Source of the DNA: Cannabis sativa
Lineage: Eukaryota; Streptophyta; Magnoliopsida; Rosales; Cannabaceae
Length of the DNA stretch: 64,000 nt
Reading direction: 5' to 3'
Assembly: GCF_029168945.1 (NCBI RefSeq)
Contig: NC_083602.1
Coordinates: 29,685,323 to 29,749,322, forward strand
The translations under genes and the position numbers were made by a program. The number at the start of each line of letters is the position of its first letter. Positions within the stretch are counted from its first letter, which is position 1. The notes beneath the pieces are model-generated. The model was not told where the DNA came from and did no database searches. It saw only the letters and a program-made list of their open reading frames with translations. Below are positions 11,812 to 23,400 of the stretch, piece by piece.

Positions 11812-11826
11812 TTTATAAGGGGCAAT
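11812..11826 (+). other. Polypurine tract of Tat element 1
   Basis: A short purine-rich run (TATAAGGGGCAA) ends at the TGTTAT start of the 3' LTR, the place where plus-strand DNA synthesis is primed. Confidence 0.6.
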
Positions 11827-12244
11827 TGTTATAATCGAAATTTGGCTGGAGGACACGTGCCAAGATAAAGGGAATGTGAGTCGGTGCAATATCTTTTTAT
11901 GGAATAACTCATTAATTACGTAAGTATCAGAGTATATTTGTAACCTGCTGATTGTAAGGTCTTAGGCGAGAAATCAATGTACAAACTGGCACTTAGTGTA
12001 TTAACGAGAAACTATATGTTGCTAAAGGTGAATAGTGAGGCACCAGAAAAAAGTGACACATACCTTAGCTTGCAATAAACAAACTAAGTGTAAAAGTCGG
12101 ATCGGCTCGAAGAACAAGTATGCGAGATGACCATCTCGCTATGAGGAAACTTCGTATAGTTTCATCCAACTAACAGGAGTGAGGCTCATAACCATGGCAA
12201 GTTAGAAGATTTCTTTATACTCGCGATCGACGTAAGGCATACAT
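11827..12244 (+). repeat. 3' LTR of Tat element 1, first part
   Basis: Begins TGTTATAATCG and aligns with the 5' LTR from 3146 until the inserted solo LTR at 12245. The last five bases, TACAT (12240-12244), are one copy of that insertion's target duplication. Confidence 0.9.
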
Positions 12245-14555
12245 TGTAAAGACCGCTTACTTTAATTTAGAAGTTAGCAGATATTTAAGGTTTAATTATG
12301 AAAATTATTTATATATATTTAAATAAATATTTATGTTGATTTATTTGAATTCAGAATGCATTTTATATCATATTGTGAAATTTCGTAATTTTACATTTTC
12401 GGTGCCCGGCAACATGGAACGCGGTGTATGGCTCAGTAGAATCACAATTTAGTATTTTAGTATATTGGGGCAGTTTATTTACACATTGGGAATATCGGGA
12501 TTAGTCGGGAATTTAGAGTTTTCCCAAAATACCCTTTTAGTGCTTTTTAACCCTTTTAGTGTGGGAGGGGCAAAATGGTCTTTTTGCCCCATAAACCTTT
12601 GTCCTTTAGTGGACTTAGTATTATGTGACTATGTGATTTGTGATGTGTTTATTTGGCTGAAATGAATAATTAAAATTACTTTTATAACTCATTTTATTCA
12701 AAATTGAAAAATCAAAGAAAAAGCAAAACCAATTTTCCTCTCAAACTCTCTCCCTCTTTCGGCCCCTTTGAGCAGCAAGGATTTGTCATTTTTCTTTGTG
12801 GATTCAAGCAGATTTTGAGGGAATCCAAGCTCTAGGTATAGCTCTTGCTCTCTCTCTTTAGTTTTTTTGAAATTTAAGGAAGAAAATGATTGCATGCTTG
12901 ATGTTTTTGTTGATGGTAACTGCTGTGTATGATTGTTGTTATTTTCTGAAGATTAGATATGTTATTTGAGTAGATTCAAGCTTGTTTTGTTGTTAGTTAA
13001 TTGGTTTTTAACCTTGTGTAAGCTTTGAGCTCAAAACTTTGATTTTTAAGGTAAAATAATGAATTTTGTTGCTGTAGTTGTTGTTATTGTTTGATTGTGT
13101 TTTCAAAGGCTTAATTATGCATATTTGAGTAGATTTAAGCAGGTCTTGATGCATGTTAGTGGGGTTTAACCAAGCTTGAGTTTTGAACTCAAAGCTTGGA
13201 GCTTTAATGGCATTTTTTGTATCTGTGCTTACTGGGTTGTTTTGATGCTTTGAGAATGTTCTTTGGGGTATTTAGAATAGGTTTGGAAGGTTTGATATGG
13301 TTTGGGATTAAATTGCATGAGATATGAATTTTTGAAAGTTTCCTGCACTGAACCGAAATTCCGGTTCAGTATAGCCTGTAGGAACTGGAATTTCGGTTGG
13401 TGTTCTGGGTTCCTCCCAGAACCGGAATTCCGGTTGTAGAACCGGTCTGCTGGTTGGGGAAAAATTGGGAACCCTAGTTCTTCCCATTTTTGTGTTGTTT
13501 AGGGTATTGCCATGCTTTTTATCGATAGGAAAACTTTTGGTTTCTAGTTTAAGTCCCCGTGAAGTGATTTAGCGTGTCACTTATCAAGTGTTGTGATTAT
13601 TATGGTTTAGGAGCCTGTAATTCGCCGAGCAGTTCGTTCCACTTAGGTTGACCGGCATGCCTGAATTCGGAATCGAGGTAAGATTAGTATAACAGTATGC
13701 ATATGTATTTACATGTTTAGCGTGCGTGTTAGGAAGCCTGTTAGATTACATTAGATATGTATGTTGGCTTTGTACCATCCGACAGTATCACATCGGTACG
13801 GCTAGAGCATGACTAGCGTACCGAGTATAGGCTGATATTATGGTCGATGGTACTGTACTGTTTGGCTGTATCAAATCGATAAGGCTAGAGTATGACTAGT
13901 GTACCGAGTATAGGCTGATACTGTAACACATCGGTAAGGCTAGAGTATGACTAGTGTACCGAGTATAGGCTAATACTGTATCACATCGGTAAGGCTAGAG
14001 TATGACTAGCAGCTGGAGTATGACCAGTGTACCGAGTATAGGCTGTTACTCTGTCAAAAGTACCGTCGTACGAACGTTCGAGACTCAGTACCGTGTGGGA
14101 CACTGGGATTAGGGTTGTGGTCAGGGGTATGGGCGTCTGATCATAACCTGGGATTTATGTATTTTTTATTATTTATGCTTTTCTTACTGAGTCTGTCGAC
14201 TCATAGTGCTATGTTTATGTGTAGGTAAGGGCAAGGCCAAGGCTGAGAAACCGTGAGGACGAGCCGATGAAGATTGTACATGTCGGGGCGGTTAGGCCTG
14301 GAGCGTACGATCCTCGGGACAACAGTGCTTTTGTAGTTAGTCGCTAGGCAAAAAATATTGTATATTGAACAGTAAACTTTTTGTAAAGTATTTTGTAAAT
14401 GGGATCCCAAAGTATTTTGTATGAAATATTATAAGTTTTAATTAAAAAGTAAAATTTTAATTAATCACGATTTCCATAAACCTCGTTGATTAGCAACGAG
14501 TTGCACAGTACGTTTAAAATCACGTCAACACGCCTATGCTAGTTAGGGTGTTACA
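12245..14555 (+). mobile_element. Solo LTR (family S, copy 1), 2.3 kb, chromovirus-like Ty3
   Basis: Starts TGTAAAGACCGCTT and ends TAGGGTGTTACA. It is flanked by the perfect 5-bp duplication TACAT (12240-12244 and 14556-14560) and has no internal retroelement sequence, so it is a solo LTR. Copies 2 (47535-49646) and 3 (52409-54655, reversed) share its ends, internal order and tandem array. The large LTR and the TGTAA...TTACA ends resemble Tekay-type chromoviruses, but no protein domain is present to prove it. Confidence 0.9.
13783..14044. repeat. Tandem array inside solo LTR copy 1
   Basis: Four to five units of about 55-85 bp share the core GGCTAGAGTATGACTAG followed by GTACCGAGTATAGGCTG. 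Fewer, diverged units sit at the matching place in copies 2 (about 49030-49155) and 3 (about 52960-53110). Confidence 0.8.
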
Positions 14556-14560
14556 TACAT

Positions 14561-15064
14561 TGTCGACCTCGGAAAGAAGAATGGTCCCAGGTCGCTATTG
14601 GGATCACTATAATCAAGTTTGTCGAGACATCTCCAGATTCAGTAATTAAAGACGTGTTTAATACATGACATTTCTTACCCAGTAAAAGCGGGAAAATCAC
14701 AGCTATACAATTTTTAAAATCATACACCGCATTTATATTTCGTGATGTGTAATCAGATCCTACGATTTTAGGGATAATGGCTGTAAATATATTCTGGTCA
14801 ATTTTGTAATTAATTTTCCACTATGTAATTATAAATAGTGACAAACAATCTCAAAAAAGGGGGACGAAAAAACTCATATGATAGAGGCCCTAAAAAATAC
14901 TCAGAATTCTGAATAAGATTGAATCGTGGGCTACGCAGAATTTTAACTGCAAAATCACGTAAAAAACCCTATGTTCATATATTATTTTTCTATAGCTTTT
15001 ATTTTTTCTGTATGGAATTATTACCGTGAGGCTCAAATTTTGTTATCGAAGATCTGCGTTAACA
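14561..15064 (+). repeat. 3' LTR of Tat element 1, second part
   Basis: Resumes TGTCGACCTCGG after the solo LTR, matching the 5' LTR at about 3563. It includes the 136-bp block missing from the 5' LTR, the TATAAATAG box near 14828, and ends GCGTTAACA before the GTAAG duplication. Confidence 0.9.
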
Positions 15065-15084
15065 GTAAGATTATACATGAGAGT

Positions 15085-15087
<3 letters not shown>

Positions 15088-15135
<48 letters not shown>
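15088..15135. repeat. (GA)n microsatellite
   Basis: About 24 GA units lie just outside the 3' edge of Tat element 1. Confidence 0.95.
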
Positions 15136-15137
<2 letters not shown>

Positions 15138-15182
15138 CTATATATAATAATGTGCTAATTACGAAAATAGTAATATATATAT

Positions 15183-15597
15183 GGGTGCACTCTTAATGGG
15201 TATTACCCATGAATGGGTAAAATTAGAAAATTTTGAGTTTTTATGCTTAATTTTTCTATCTAATTAAAAAAATCTCTCATTTTTATATCATATAGGTTGA
15301 GATTGTTCCATCGGTTAAAAAAAATGTTAAAAAAAAATTAGCAAGAAAAATAAGAAAAAAAAAGTTGAGTTTGAGTTAAATAATTTTGTATGAACATATT
15401 TTTAATATAGTGTAAAAAAATATATTTTTTGATATTTTTTTTTAATTTAGTAGTAAAATTAAGCATAGAAATTCAAATTTGTGATTTCATTATTCGTCAT
15501 TAGATCAAAATTCGATGGTTTGATATTTTTAAAATTAATATTTATAGTTAAATTTATTTAGTAACCATTCATAGGTAATACCCATTAAAAAGTGTTC
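15183..15597. mobile_element. MITE, family A copy 1
   Basis: Terminal inverted repeats share the core TTAATGGGTATTACCYATG, with about 30 bp of similarity at each end. The element is about 415 bp, AT-rich and without coding. Both flanks carry a TATATATAT run that may be a 9-bp target duplication, suggesting a Mutator-type origin, but the AT-rich flanks make the exact limits uncertain. A diverged second copy with the same internal order lies at about 40697-41062. Confidence 0.75.
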
Positions 15598-16847
15598 TAT
15601 ATATATAGTCATTTTAGAGCTTTACCAAATTCTATATGATGTATATATAATTATTTAATTAAAATATATTTTGAAATTTTTGTTTTGCTATGTACACGAT
15701 ATGATAAGTACACTTAACATATGCATAAAAAAATTAATATATTATATAAAGGAGAGATATTATGAAGCGGTAATATAGCGGTCTAAAAACAATAGAAAGT
15801 ATTATTTCTTTTTTCTCATTTTCTCTATTCTTTTATTAAAATTAATTATTTTAAATAAATAAAATTCCACAAAATAAAGAATATATAAGATTTAATTATA
15901 TACATGTGATACTTAAATTTCTTTTTCAATAAAATCTAATTCCTAAATTTTCTCTATTTTTATCTTATTTTGAATTTAATTAAAAATAAATAAAATTCCA
16001 CATAATAAGAAATATATATACGGTTTAATTATATACATGTGATATTAAATTTCTTTTTCAATAAAATCTAATTAATGAATTTTCTTTATTTTTATCTTAT
16101 TTTAAATATTAAAAATAGTAAAATATTCTTACGTATTCTCATTTTTTTAATATCAATTTTCTATACATATATATTCATAGAAAAAAAAGTTGAAGATAAA
16201 AAAAATAGTAGTGAAGAAACCAAAAAATTTCATGAAGAAGCTTCAAACACATACTTTAAAGAAAAATGTATCATTTATAATTTCATGTGTAACTAATTTA
16301 TTTATTTATTTGGATAATTTTAGTCTATATATCTCAAATTATATACCTATTAATTTTTATAATTCTCGCCTTCAATTCTTTCCATTAATTATATAATTCT
16401 CTCTACTACTTCAATTCTTGATCATGAGTATTCTTTTTAATCAAGTTTGTAGAATTAGTAAGTCTAGATATGATTTTATTGATGAGAAAGTTGTGATAAT
16501 TTTATACTTACGTGTCATATAATTTTTTTTCAATTATTATTTTTTCTATTTTTTTTATTTGTCAATCATGCCATTCTAATGTATCGTATAATTTATATAT
16601 TTTCAGAACCTATTGAGTAAAGATTTTGTGTACAAAATTTCAAGATTATTGCAATCACAGGATTTAGATTGAGTATAGATTATTTTTAAATTACTATAAA
16701 GTTTTATTTTTGACTACAACTTCAATAAAGAGACTAAAATAAAAAAAAAATAGTAAATATTCCAATCAATAGATTTTATAGGTGTGCTTTTTATTCAGGT
16801 TATTGATTATGGTGAAGATGAAAAATTAAAAGGTGAAAAAAAATTAG

Positions 16848-16977
16848 GTTACACGTTAATATTCTATATTAAACACCTATATATTTTTTTCTCTGTGTTT
16901 TATTTGGTTACACGTACGTTAATATTTTATATTAAACATCTATATATTTTTTTCTCCGTGTTTTATTTGGTTACACG
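16848..16977. repeat. Tandem duplication, two units of about 60 bp
   Basis: Units starting GGTTACACGT lie at 16848 and 16906, with a partial third start at 16969. They differ at only a few positions. Confidence 0.85.
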
Positions 16978-17050
16978 TTTTTATTAGGATCATTGTTTAA
17001 TTAGTTGGTTATTATAAATTCTTATCTATTATTACTTTAAATATTAAAAA

Positions 17051-17250
17051 AATTATTAAAAATAACTTTTAGTTTTTGGCAATTTTATTTTTACTAGATA
17101 AAATAGATTTTTGTTAATTAAATTTGGTGTTGTAGCATAATTTCGGTTCATTACAAAATTAATTTTTATGGAGTATATTATATCTTTCTATATTATTAAT
17201 TTTTATGGAATATAATATTTATGTTATAAATTATTTTATTATTTTTTTAT
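17051..17250. repeat. Direct repeat, left copy (about 200 bp)
   Basis: This segment shares its order and most of its bases with 18081-18300, including TAGATAAAATAGATTTTTGT and TTGGTGTTGTAGCATAAT. The right copy has a small internal insertion near 18180. The two copies flank the inverted-repeat element at 17262-18057. The ends are not TG...CA, so this is not a typical LTR pair. Confidence 0.75.
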
Positions 17251-17261
17251 TTGGGTGACTA

Positions 17262-18057
17262 TTCAATGGTTACATTTTTCTTGTAACCACATGGTTACAT
17301 TTTTCTATGACTTGTAATAGCAGGTTACTAATAGGTAGACTTTCCTTTGTTAGAATTAATTAATTATAATTAACTATTTTCTTAAAATAATTAATTAAAT
17401 AGTAGACATTCCTTTTTTAGAATTAATTAATTATAATTAACTATTTTCTTAAAATAATTAATTAAATATTCAACAGGACCTCTTTTAGCAATTAATATTT
17501 ATATTTAAATCCTTACTTGAATTATTTTAATAATTAAGCCATTTAATTATAATATTTACAATAAAATTTATTTATTTTTTTACAAAAATTAAACTTGTTT
17601 TGACACAAATTAAAATTCTCATCTTATTTCATTTTTTACTTTTTAAATATTTAAATAAAAAAATTAAATAATTAATTAATTGTAATAATTTAAAATTAAG
17701 ATTACAAGTATAATAAAATTTAAATTATGAAATTATATGTGTATAATTTTAAATTATAAAAAGTTTTGCTATAAAATTTTAAATAATTTAAGTATAAAAA
17801 AATAAATTGCTAAAAGATCCTTATATAGTAATAAATTGCAAAAAATTAATTAATAATTATAATTAATTTAATTTTAAGATATAATTAATCTTAATTAAAG
17901 TTTTATAAGGAAATAAATGATTAGGTTACTTTCAGGTTACAAGTTATTTATTATTTATTTTTATTTAATTTCCAAATTAATCACAACCATTTAATAGTAA
18001 TCAAATGGCTTAAAAAAATGTAACGATGATGGTTACAATAAAAATGTAACCATTGAA
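17262..18057. mobile_element. Inverted-repeat element of about 0.8 kb
   Basis: The left end reads TTCAATGGTTACATTTTT and the right end is its near-perfect reverse complement, with about 45 bp of inverted similarity that also includes a second TGTAACCA/TGGTTACA block. There is no coding. A clear target duplication is not visible. It contains a tandem pair at 17334-17468. Confidence 0.6.
17334..17468. repeat. Tandem duplication, two units of about 67 bp
   Basis: Two adjacent units (17334-17400 and 17401-17468) begin GTAGAC.TTCCTTT and contain self-complementary AATTAATTAATTATAATTAA-type sequence that could fold. Confidence 0.85.
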
Positions 18058-18080
18058 ACCTCTTCCTTTTTATTTTTAAT

Positions 18081-18300
18081 TTATTAAAAATAACTATTAG
18101 TTTTAGGCGATTTTATCTTTTACTAGATAAAATAGATTTTTGTTAATTACTTTTGGTGTTGTAGCATAATTCATTGTAATGATGCTTTAAAAAGAACACT
18201 AATTACAAAATTAATTTTTATGGAGTCTACTATCTATCTATATCATTAATTTTTATAGAGTATATTATCTATGTTATAAACTACTTTATTATTATTTTTT
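18081..18300. repeat. Direct repeat, right copy (about 220 bp)
   Basis: Diverged copy of 17051-17250 in the same orientation, with about 25 extra bases near 18175-18200. Confidence 0.75.
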
Positions 18301-18509
18301 TCTTTTTCCTTCTAGATGATAATTAATTAATGAAGAAAGATTTATAAAAATCATATAATTTTAAATTTAATAATAACTAACAGAAACATTAATATAATTT
18401 AATAAAAAATTAGTTAAAAGAGACCAAAAAAAAAACCAAATATTAATTAATATTTATTCAAAATATCTATAACATATATTTTTTTAAAAAAAATATCTAT
18501 AATAATCTA

Positions 18510-19257
18510 TCTATATATATAAAGGAGAAGTATAAAGCGGTGACGTGGTGGTCTAAAATTTCTCCAAAGCTATTTTTCTTTTTTTCTCCTTAATTCTCTC
18601 AATTTTTTAATATTTTATTAAAGCACAAATTTAAAAAATTAATATTTTACAGAATAACAATAAACTTTTTTTGGTAAAGAGATTAATAATAAACTTTGAT
18701 TCTCGATTCAAATGCTATTTTTCAATTCTATTTTCATATATTCAAATTTCTCATTCCATAAACTTTCTACTAATATTTATCAACCAATGAAACGGAAAGG
18801 CAAATTTTAATTCCCGTATGAAAAATCAAACTTTCAATCCCAATAATCAATAGAAACAACATCAAATTTCAAGCTCTCAAAATCTATAAAAATAAATAAA
18901 TAAATAAATAAAAACAGATCTCATAAACACAAACTCAAACATTAGAACCCCAGTAAAATATTAAAACTCAAATATTAAAAACACACACAATAAAATTCGA
19001 ACCCAAAACTTAACACACACGTCAGAATAAAAATTAAATCATAAATGAGGATTTATGTTACTATTTTTTGAATTTCGATATTTATTAGCAATAGATTTAA
19101 TATTTTTAGTATTTATGTCAAAAAAATTTTAATAGTAAACTTAAAATTTTAATATAATTTTATTAAGTAATTATTATTAATTAAAATACATAATTTATTT
19201 TTTATATATTATTTAAAATATTTTATATATTCGCCGCGAAGTGCGGATGTTTACTAG
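18510..19257 (+). mobile_element. Non-autonomous Helitron, about 0.75 kb
   Basis: The 5' end TCTATATATATAAAGGAGAA is a familiar plant Helitron start. The 3' end has a short hairpin (CCGC, loop GAAGT, GCGG at 19234-19246) followed by 7 bases and the terminal CTAG at 19254-19257. It sits between A (18509) and T (19258), the normal Helitron target. A TC four bases upstream (18506) is an alternative start. No Rep/helicase coding is present, so movement would need proteins from elsewhere. Confidence 0.75.
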
Positions 19258-19608
19258 TTCATATAGTGTGATAGATTTTTTAGTTGATAATATTTATATA
19301 AAACAAGATCCATTATTTTTTTAAAATAAAATAGTATGACACCACAGATTATATTATTTTAGTGCATATTTATATATTTAGTCTGAATACTCCATATATG
19401 TTTTTTGGTTGACAATTGAAATAGGAATTAATGAATATGATGTAATAAGTTTTTGGTTGAAACAGAAGATCAGAATGAATATGATGTACGTTTTAGTATT
19501 ATCACACACAAACTAATTATAGTTTAAAATTTAAAACTCTAATTTGGGAATAATAAATATGTATGTATACAAATATATGATTATGTACGAATTGGTTAGA
19601 GAAATTAA
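19258..19608. other. AT-rich stretch without features
   Basis: I see no gene or repeat here between the Helitron and the next MITE. Confidence 0.5.
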
Positions 19609-20060
19609 GAGGCTGTTTGGTTTTACAGTTTAAAAACTGTTTTTTGTTTTCTAAAACTGAAAACAGTTTTTAAAAACTATTAGGAGTCGTTTGACAAAAA
19701 TTTTTAAAAATTATTTTTTAAAAATTGATTTTTAAAAAACTAGAAAACAAAAAACATCAAAATGCTCTTTTCAATTTTTAAAAACAATTTTTTTGGTATA
19801 ACATATTATATTTTATATTTCGCTCACATACTCGAATCCTAGACCCGAAACCATACCCGAACCTAGACCCGAATGGGTTATTGTCATGGTATGGTGCTAA
19901 AATATTGATTTGTTTTCGTAAGAATTAATCTAAAAACAATTTTTAAAAATTTGTGCCAAACACCATTAAATTTTTAAAATGACAAAAAATTGTTTTCTAT
20001 TCTTACTTTTAAAAACACAATTTTAAAAACTGAAAACTGAAAACACAGCCAAACAAATTC
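19609..20060. mobile_element. MITE with TAA duplication (PIF/Harbinger-like)
   Basis: The left end GAGGCTGTTTGGTTTTACAG and the reverse complement of the right end (GAATTTGTTTGGCTGTGTTT) form imperfect inverted repeats. Both sides carry TAA (19606-19608 and 20061-20063), the usual PIF/Harbinger target. The interior holds a second MITE at 19683-19964. Confidence 0.6.
19683..19964. mobile_element. MITE nested inside the MITE at 19609-20060
   Basis: Inner inverted repeats GGAGTCGTTTGACAAAAATT and, from the other end, GGTGTTTGGCACAAATTTTT are followed by matching A/T-rich arms. Its limits are approximate because outer and inner arms are both A/T-rich. Confidence 0.55.
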
Positions 20061-20438
20061 TAATAGTGAGTGAAAACCCTTTTGCCCTGTTCATACTCTT
20101 GAATGTTGAAAATTTTGAAATACATATAAAAAGTGCTTATGAAATAACTATATACTATCCTTTTCCAAAAAAAAAAAAACTATAAACTATAGTATATGTA
20201 ACGTGGACCGTGGTCCATGGATTGATATAAAATTTTCAAAAGAGTCGGTTGAAACTTTTTTGACTTTATCGAGTCCTGAGAAGTTTAATTGGAATATTCA
20301 AAACAGTACTGAATCAAAATTAACTTCAGAATATTTGAATGGAATCTTACAACACTTTGGAATAATAAAAAGTGTTTAATAAGTTGGAAATTTTGAAATA
20401 TATTTTATCAATTTACAACTTATATATTAGCTGCGAAA
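20061..20438. other. AT-rich stretch without features
   Basis: I see nothing coding. The last bases hold the left copy of the LINE target duplication (20439-20449). Confidence 0.5.
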
Positions 20439-20495
20439 TTTTTGAACTTTTTTTTTTTTTGAAAAGCAAGCGTATGATTATATTAAATAAGAAAG

Positions 20496-23400
20496 CTAGA
20501 CTTCATGGTCGTTACATAAAATGTTTGCAAGTACAGAATTGATCGGGATCGATCCATAGACTTGGTGGGTAAAAGCCCACTTAGCGACATTATGAGCCGC
20601 ATAATTACTGTTCCTACTAATATTAGAAAAGGTACAACACATGAAAGAAGGAGAAGACTTAGTACAAAAGGAGACATAATTCTCAAGGCCCCAATGGGAC
20701 GCCTTCCCATTGAGCGCATTGATTACTATGCTCGAGTCACTCTCCACAATAACATAATTAAACTTTAAATCTAGAGCTACTGACACCGCTAAGCAACAGG
20801 CCGCCGCTTCTCCATACAGAGCTTCCGAGAAATCCAATCGGGACGTGTGTATAGAAATCACCCTTCCCAGGTGGTTCCTAGCAACAACAGCTGTGCACAT
20901 ACTCTCCATACCCACACGAACATCACAGTTTACCTTTATCCAATCCAGAGGTGGAGGCGTCCAGGTATCCTTCACAGGTGGCGAAGGTCTGGGCAGAAGA
21001 GAAGGATGTGCCTCTGCATAAGAAGAACAAATATGGTCAATGCAATCATGAATATTAGGGGAGCAATTGTTGTGTACCACATCATTGCGCATTCTCCATA
21101 TTTGGTCCACCACAATCGAGGCATAAAGGAAAACATCATCTACTCGGATACCCCTCTCATTAAGGGACCAAATAAACTTCACCCAATCCCAGACTCTAAT
21201 ACCAGTATCACCCACAGGGAAGATTCCCCAAGGAGACGAGCGCCATAAATGCATTGCAATATCGCAAGTAAGAAATAAATGTTCCATTGTTTCATCTCCC
21301 ACACCACACAACGGGCACCTGGAGTCCTCAATCTGGATTCTTCTGTTGATAACTGCACGGACCGGGAGAGCTTGTGAGAGAATACTCCACCATAGAACCT
21401 TATGTCGCTCCAAAATGTTACTATTCCAAAGCTTATTCCAAAGAGCAGGGGCAACAGTACGCTGAGGCGCTCTCTCCATGGCCAGTGCCAAATAAGCCGA
21501 TTTGCTAGAGAAGTTCCCATTACTTTCCAATGTCCACATCCATCCGTCATTTCCCATACCCGGGGGGGGGGGGGGGGCCATTTTCAGGATAGCTGACACA
21601 GTCTCCTCATCGAATAGACTTTTCAGCGTACAATAGTCCCACCCACCCGCAGGGGAAAGGAGATCAGCCACACGTTTATTATCCATGGCAACACCTCTGT
21701 TTGGTCTCGGGACGAAACCGTTCAAGTGAGGGATCCAGGGGTCCCTCCAGATGCTAGTGTTTCTTCCGTCAGCCACCCTTTTACAGGCCCCTTTCCAGAG
21801 GATTATACTAGTTTTAACAACATTCTTCCAGAACCAAGAATCCGAATTTTTATACTTACAATGGAGAAAGTCTTTTCCCCTTAGGTATTTGGCCTCAAGT
21901 ATCTTACAACATAAAGACTGACTTCCATTCATTAAATTCCAACCCCATTTCGACAAAAAGGCAATATTCATTTCTTTGGTTTTCCGAAACCCCAGTCCCC
22001 CCAAGGACTTAGGGAGGCACAGTTTATCCCAGGCTTTAAGATAGAGTCCATGGTTTCCTTTCTCAAAGCCCCACCAGAAATCACGAATCAAGGCATCAAT
22101 CCTGTTCACAAGCCGGTTAGACAACTTAGTGGTTTGCATAGCATAAATGGGCATTGACAGACCAACAGATTTAATCAGGGTAGCCCTTCCTGCTTTAGAT
22201 AACGTTTTAGCCTTCCACCCCTGAAGTTTAGAAGTTAGATTGTCAATGATGAAATTAAAGTCAGCATCTTTTTGCCTTGATCTGAAAAGCGGCAACCCCA
22301 AATACTTGATAACTCCTTCCTGAGTTCCAATACCCAGAGCTTCCTTTATTCCTCTCCTCATCCCTACCGGGGTATTTTTGCTGAAAAAAATTGAGGTTTT
22401 AAGCTTGTTAACTGTCTGACCCGACCACGAGCAGAACTTGTCAAGGCACTCCCAGTAGGCTTTTGCTTCACCCAGGTTAGCCCGGCCCACCAAGATTAGG
22501 TCATCAGCAAAGAAAAGATGGGAAATCACCGGGCCTCCCCTACTTAGCTTAATTCCCTGAATACTTCCTTTCCCAATAGCTTCATCTACCAATCTAGAGA
22601 GCACTTCCGCTGCACAAATGAAAAGGTAGGGAGATAACGGGTCCCCCTGTCGGATTCCGCACGAGGGCATGATCTTACCCACCGGCCCACCATTAAGGCA
22701 AATATTGAGAGAGGTGGTGGATATACACTGAGAGACCCACCTGCAGAATTTTTGGGGGAAACCGAAACAATCAAGAACATGATCAATAAAACTCCAACTT
22801 AGCCTATCATACGCTTTGACGAGGTCAATCTTAATCGCAAAGAAACCCTCTTTTCCTTTCTTCTTATTAAAAGAGTGGATAATCTCTTGCACCAGAACAT
22901 TATTGTCTTGGATATTCCTACCGGGGACAAAAGCAGCTTGAGTAGGGCAGATGAGCGAGGGGAGAATAGGCTTAATTCTATTTGCAATAATTTTGGAGAT
23001 GACCTTGTACAACACATTGCAAAGAGATATGGGCCTAAACTGATTAGGTCTTTTCGGGTTTTGCACTTTAGGTATTAGGACAACATTCGTGGAGTTCACA
23101 CCCTTATGCATTCTACCTTTGTCGAAGAAATCCTCAACAGCATCACAGAAATCTTTCCCAACAGATTCCCAATAGTGTTTGAAGAATAAAACAGACATGC
23201 CATCAGGTCCAGGGGCTTTATGATTACTCATGGCGAACAGAGTACTTTTAATTTCTTCCCGGGAGGGGCACTCCACCACCCCAGCCTGGTCCGTAGGAGA
23301 AATCTTTTCCCTAAAAAGGTAGCCACAATCCAGCGGGCTTACATTGCTAGACCGAGCAAAAATATTCTCAAAGAACTCCAAGAATTCCTGACCAATTAGT

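Larger units (their letters stand above)
3146..15064 (+). mobile_element. Tat-lineage Ty3/gypsy retrotransposon 1, complete but decayed
   Basis: The two LTRs both begin TGTTATA and end GTTAACA, and the insertion is flanked by a perfect 5-bp duplication GTAAG (3141-3145 and 15065-15069). The order is LTR, PBS, gag, protease, RT, RNase H, a second RNase H, integrase, a long non-pol region with an antisense ORF, PPT, LTR. Two RNase H domains and extra 3' ORFs are hallmarks of the plant Tat (Ogre/Retand-type) branch. Nearly every gene carries stops or frameshifts, so it cannot be autonomous. A 2.3 kb solo LTR was inserted later into its 3' LTR. After removing that insert the 3' LTR is about 922 bp against 786 bp for the 5' LTR, which lacks a block of about 136 bp. 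Confidence 0.92.
15598..18505. other. Very AT-rich non-coding stretch
   Basis: No gene is visible; the short open frames here are low-complexity Lys/Ile/Asn/Phe strings. Near 15748 the sequence ATATAAAGGAGAGATATTATGAAGCGG resembles the Helitron 5' end at 18510 and may be a second Helitron start whose 3' end I could not find. Tandem, direct and inverted repeats inside the stretch are listed separately. Confidence 0.6.

Noticed and set aside
13783..14044. Regularly spaced repeats that might look like a CRISPR array
   Set aside because: Units and the sequence between them are both repeated, no cas genes exist, the sequence is a plant retroelement LTR, and the array recurs in other copies of the same LTR.
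16848..16977. Tandem repeat as a possible centromeric or telomeric satellite
   Set aside because: Only two units exist; this is a local duplication.
16075..16987. Several open frames of 60-73 codons
   Set aside because: Low-complexity Ile/Phe/Lys/Asn products of very AT-rich sequence, one made by a tandem duplication; no sign of coding.
20847..21248. 133-codon plus-strand frame
   Set aside because: Antisense shadow of the LINE ORF2 C-terminal half.
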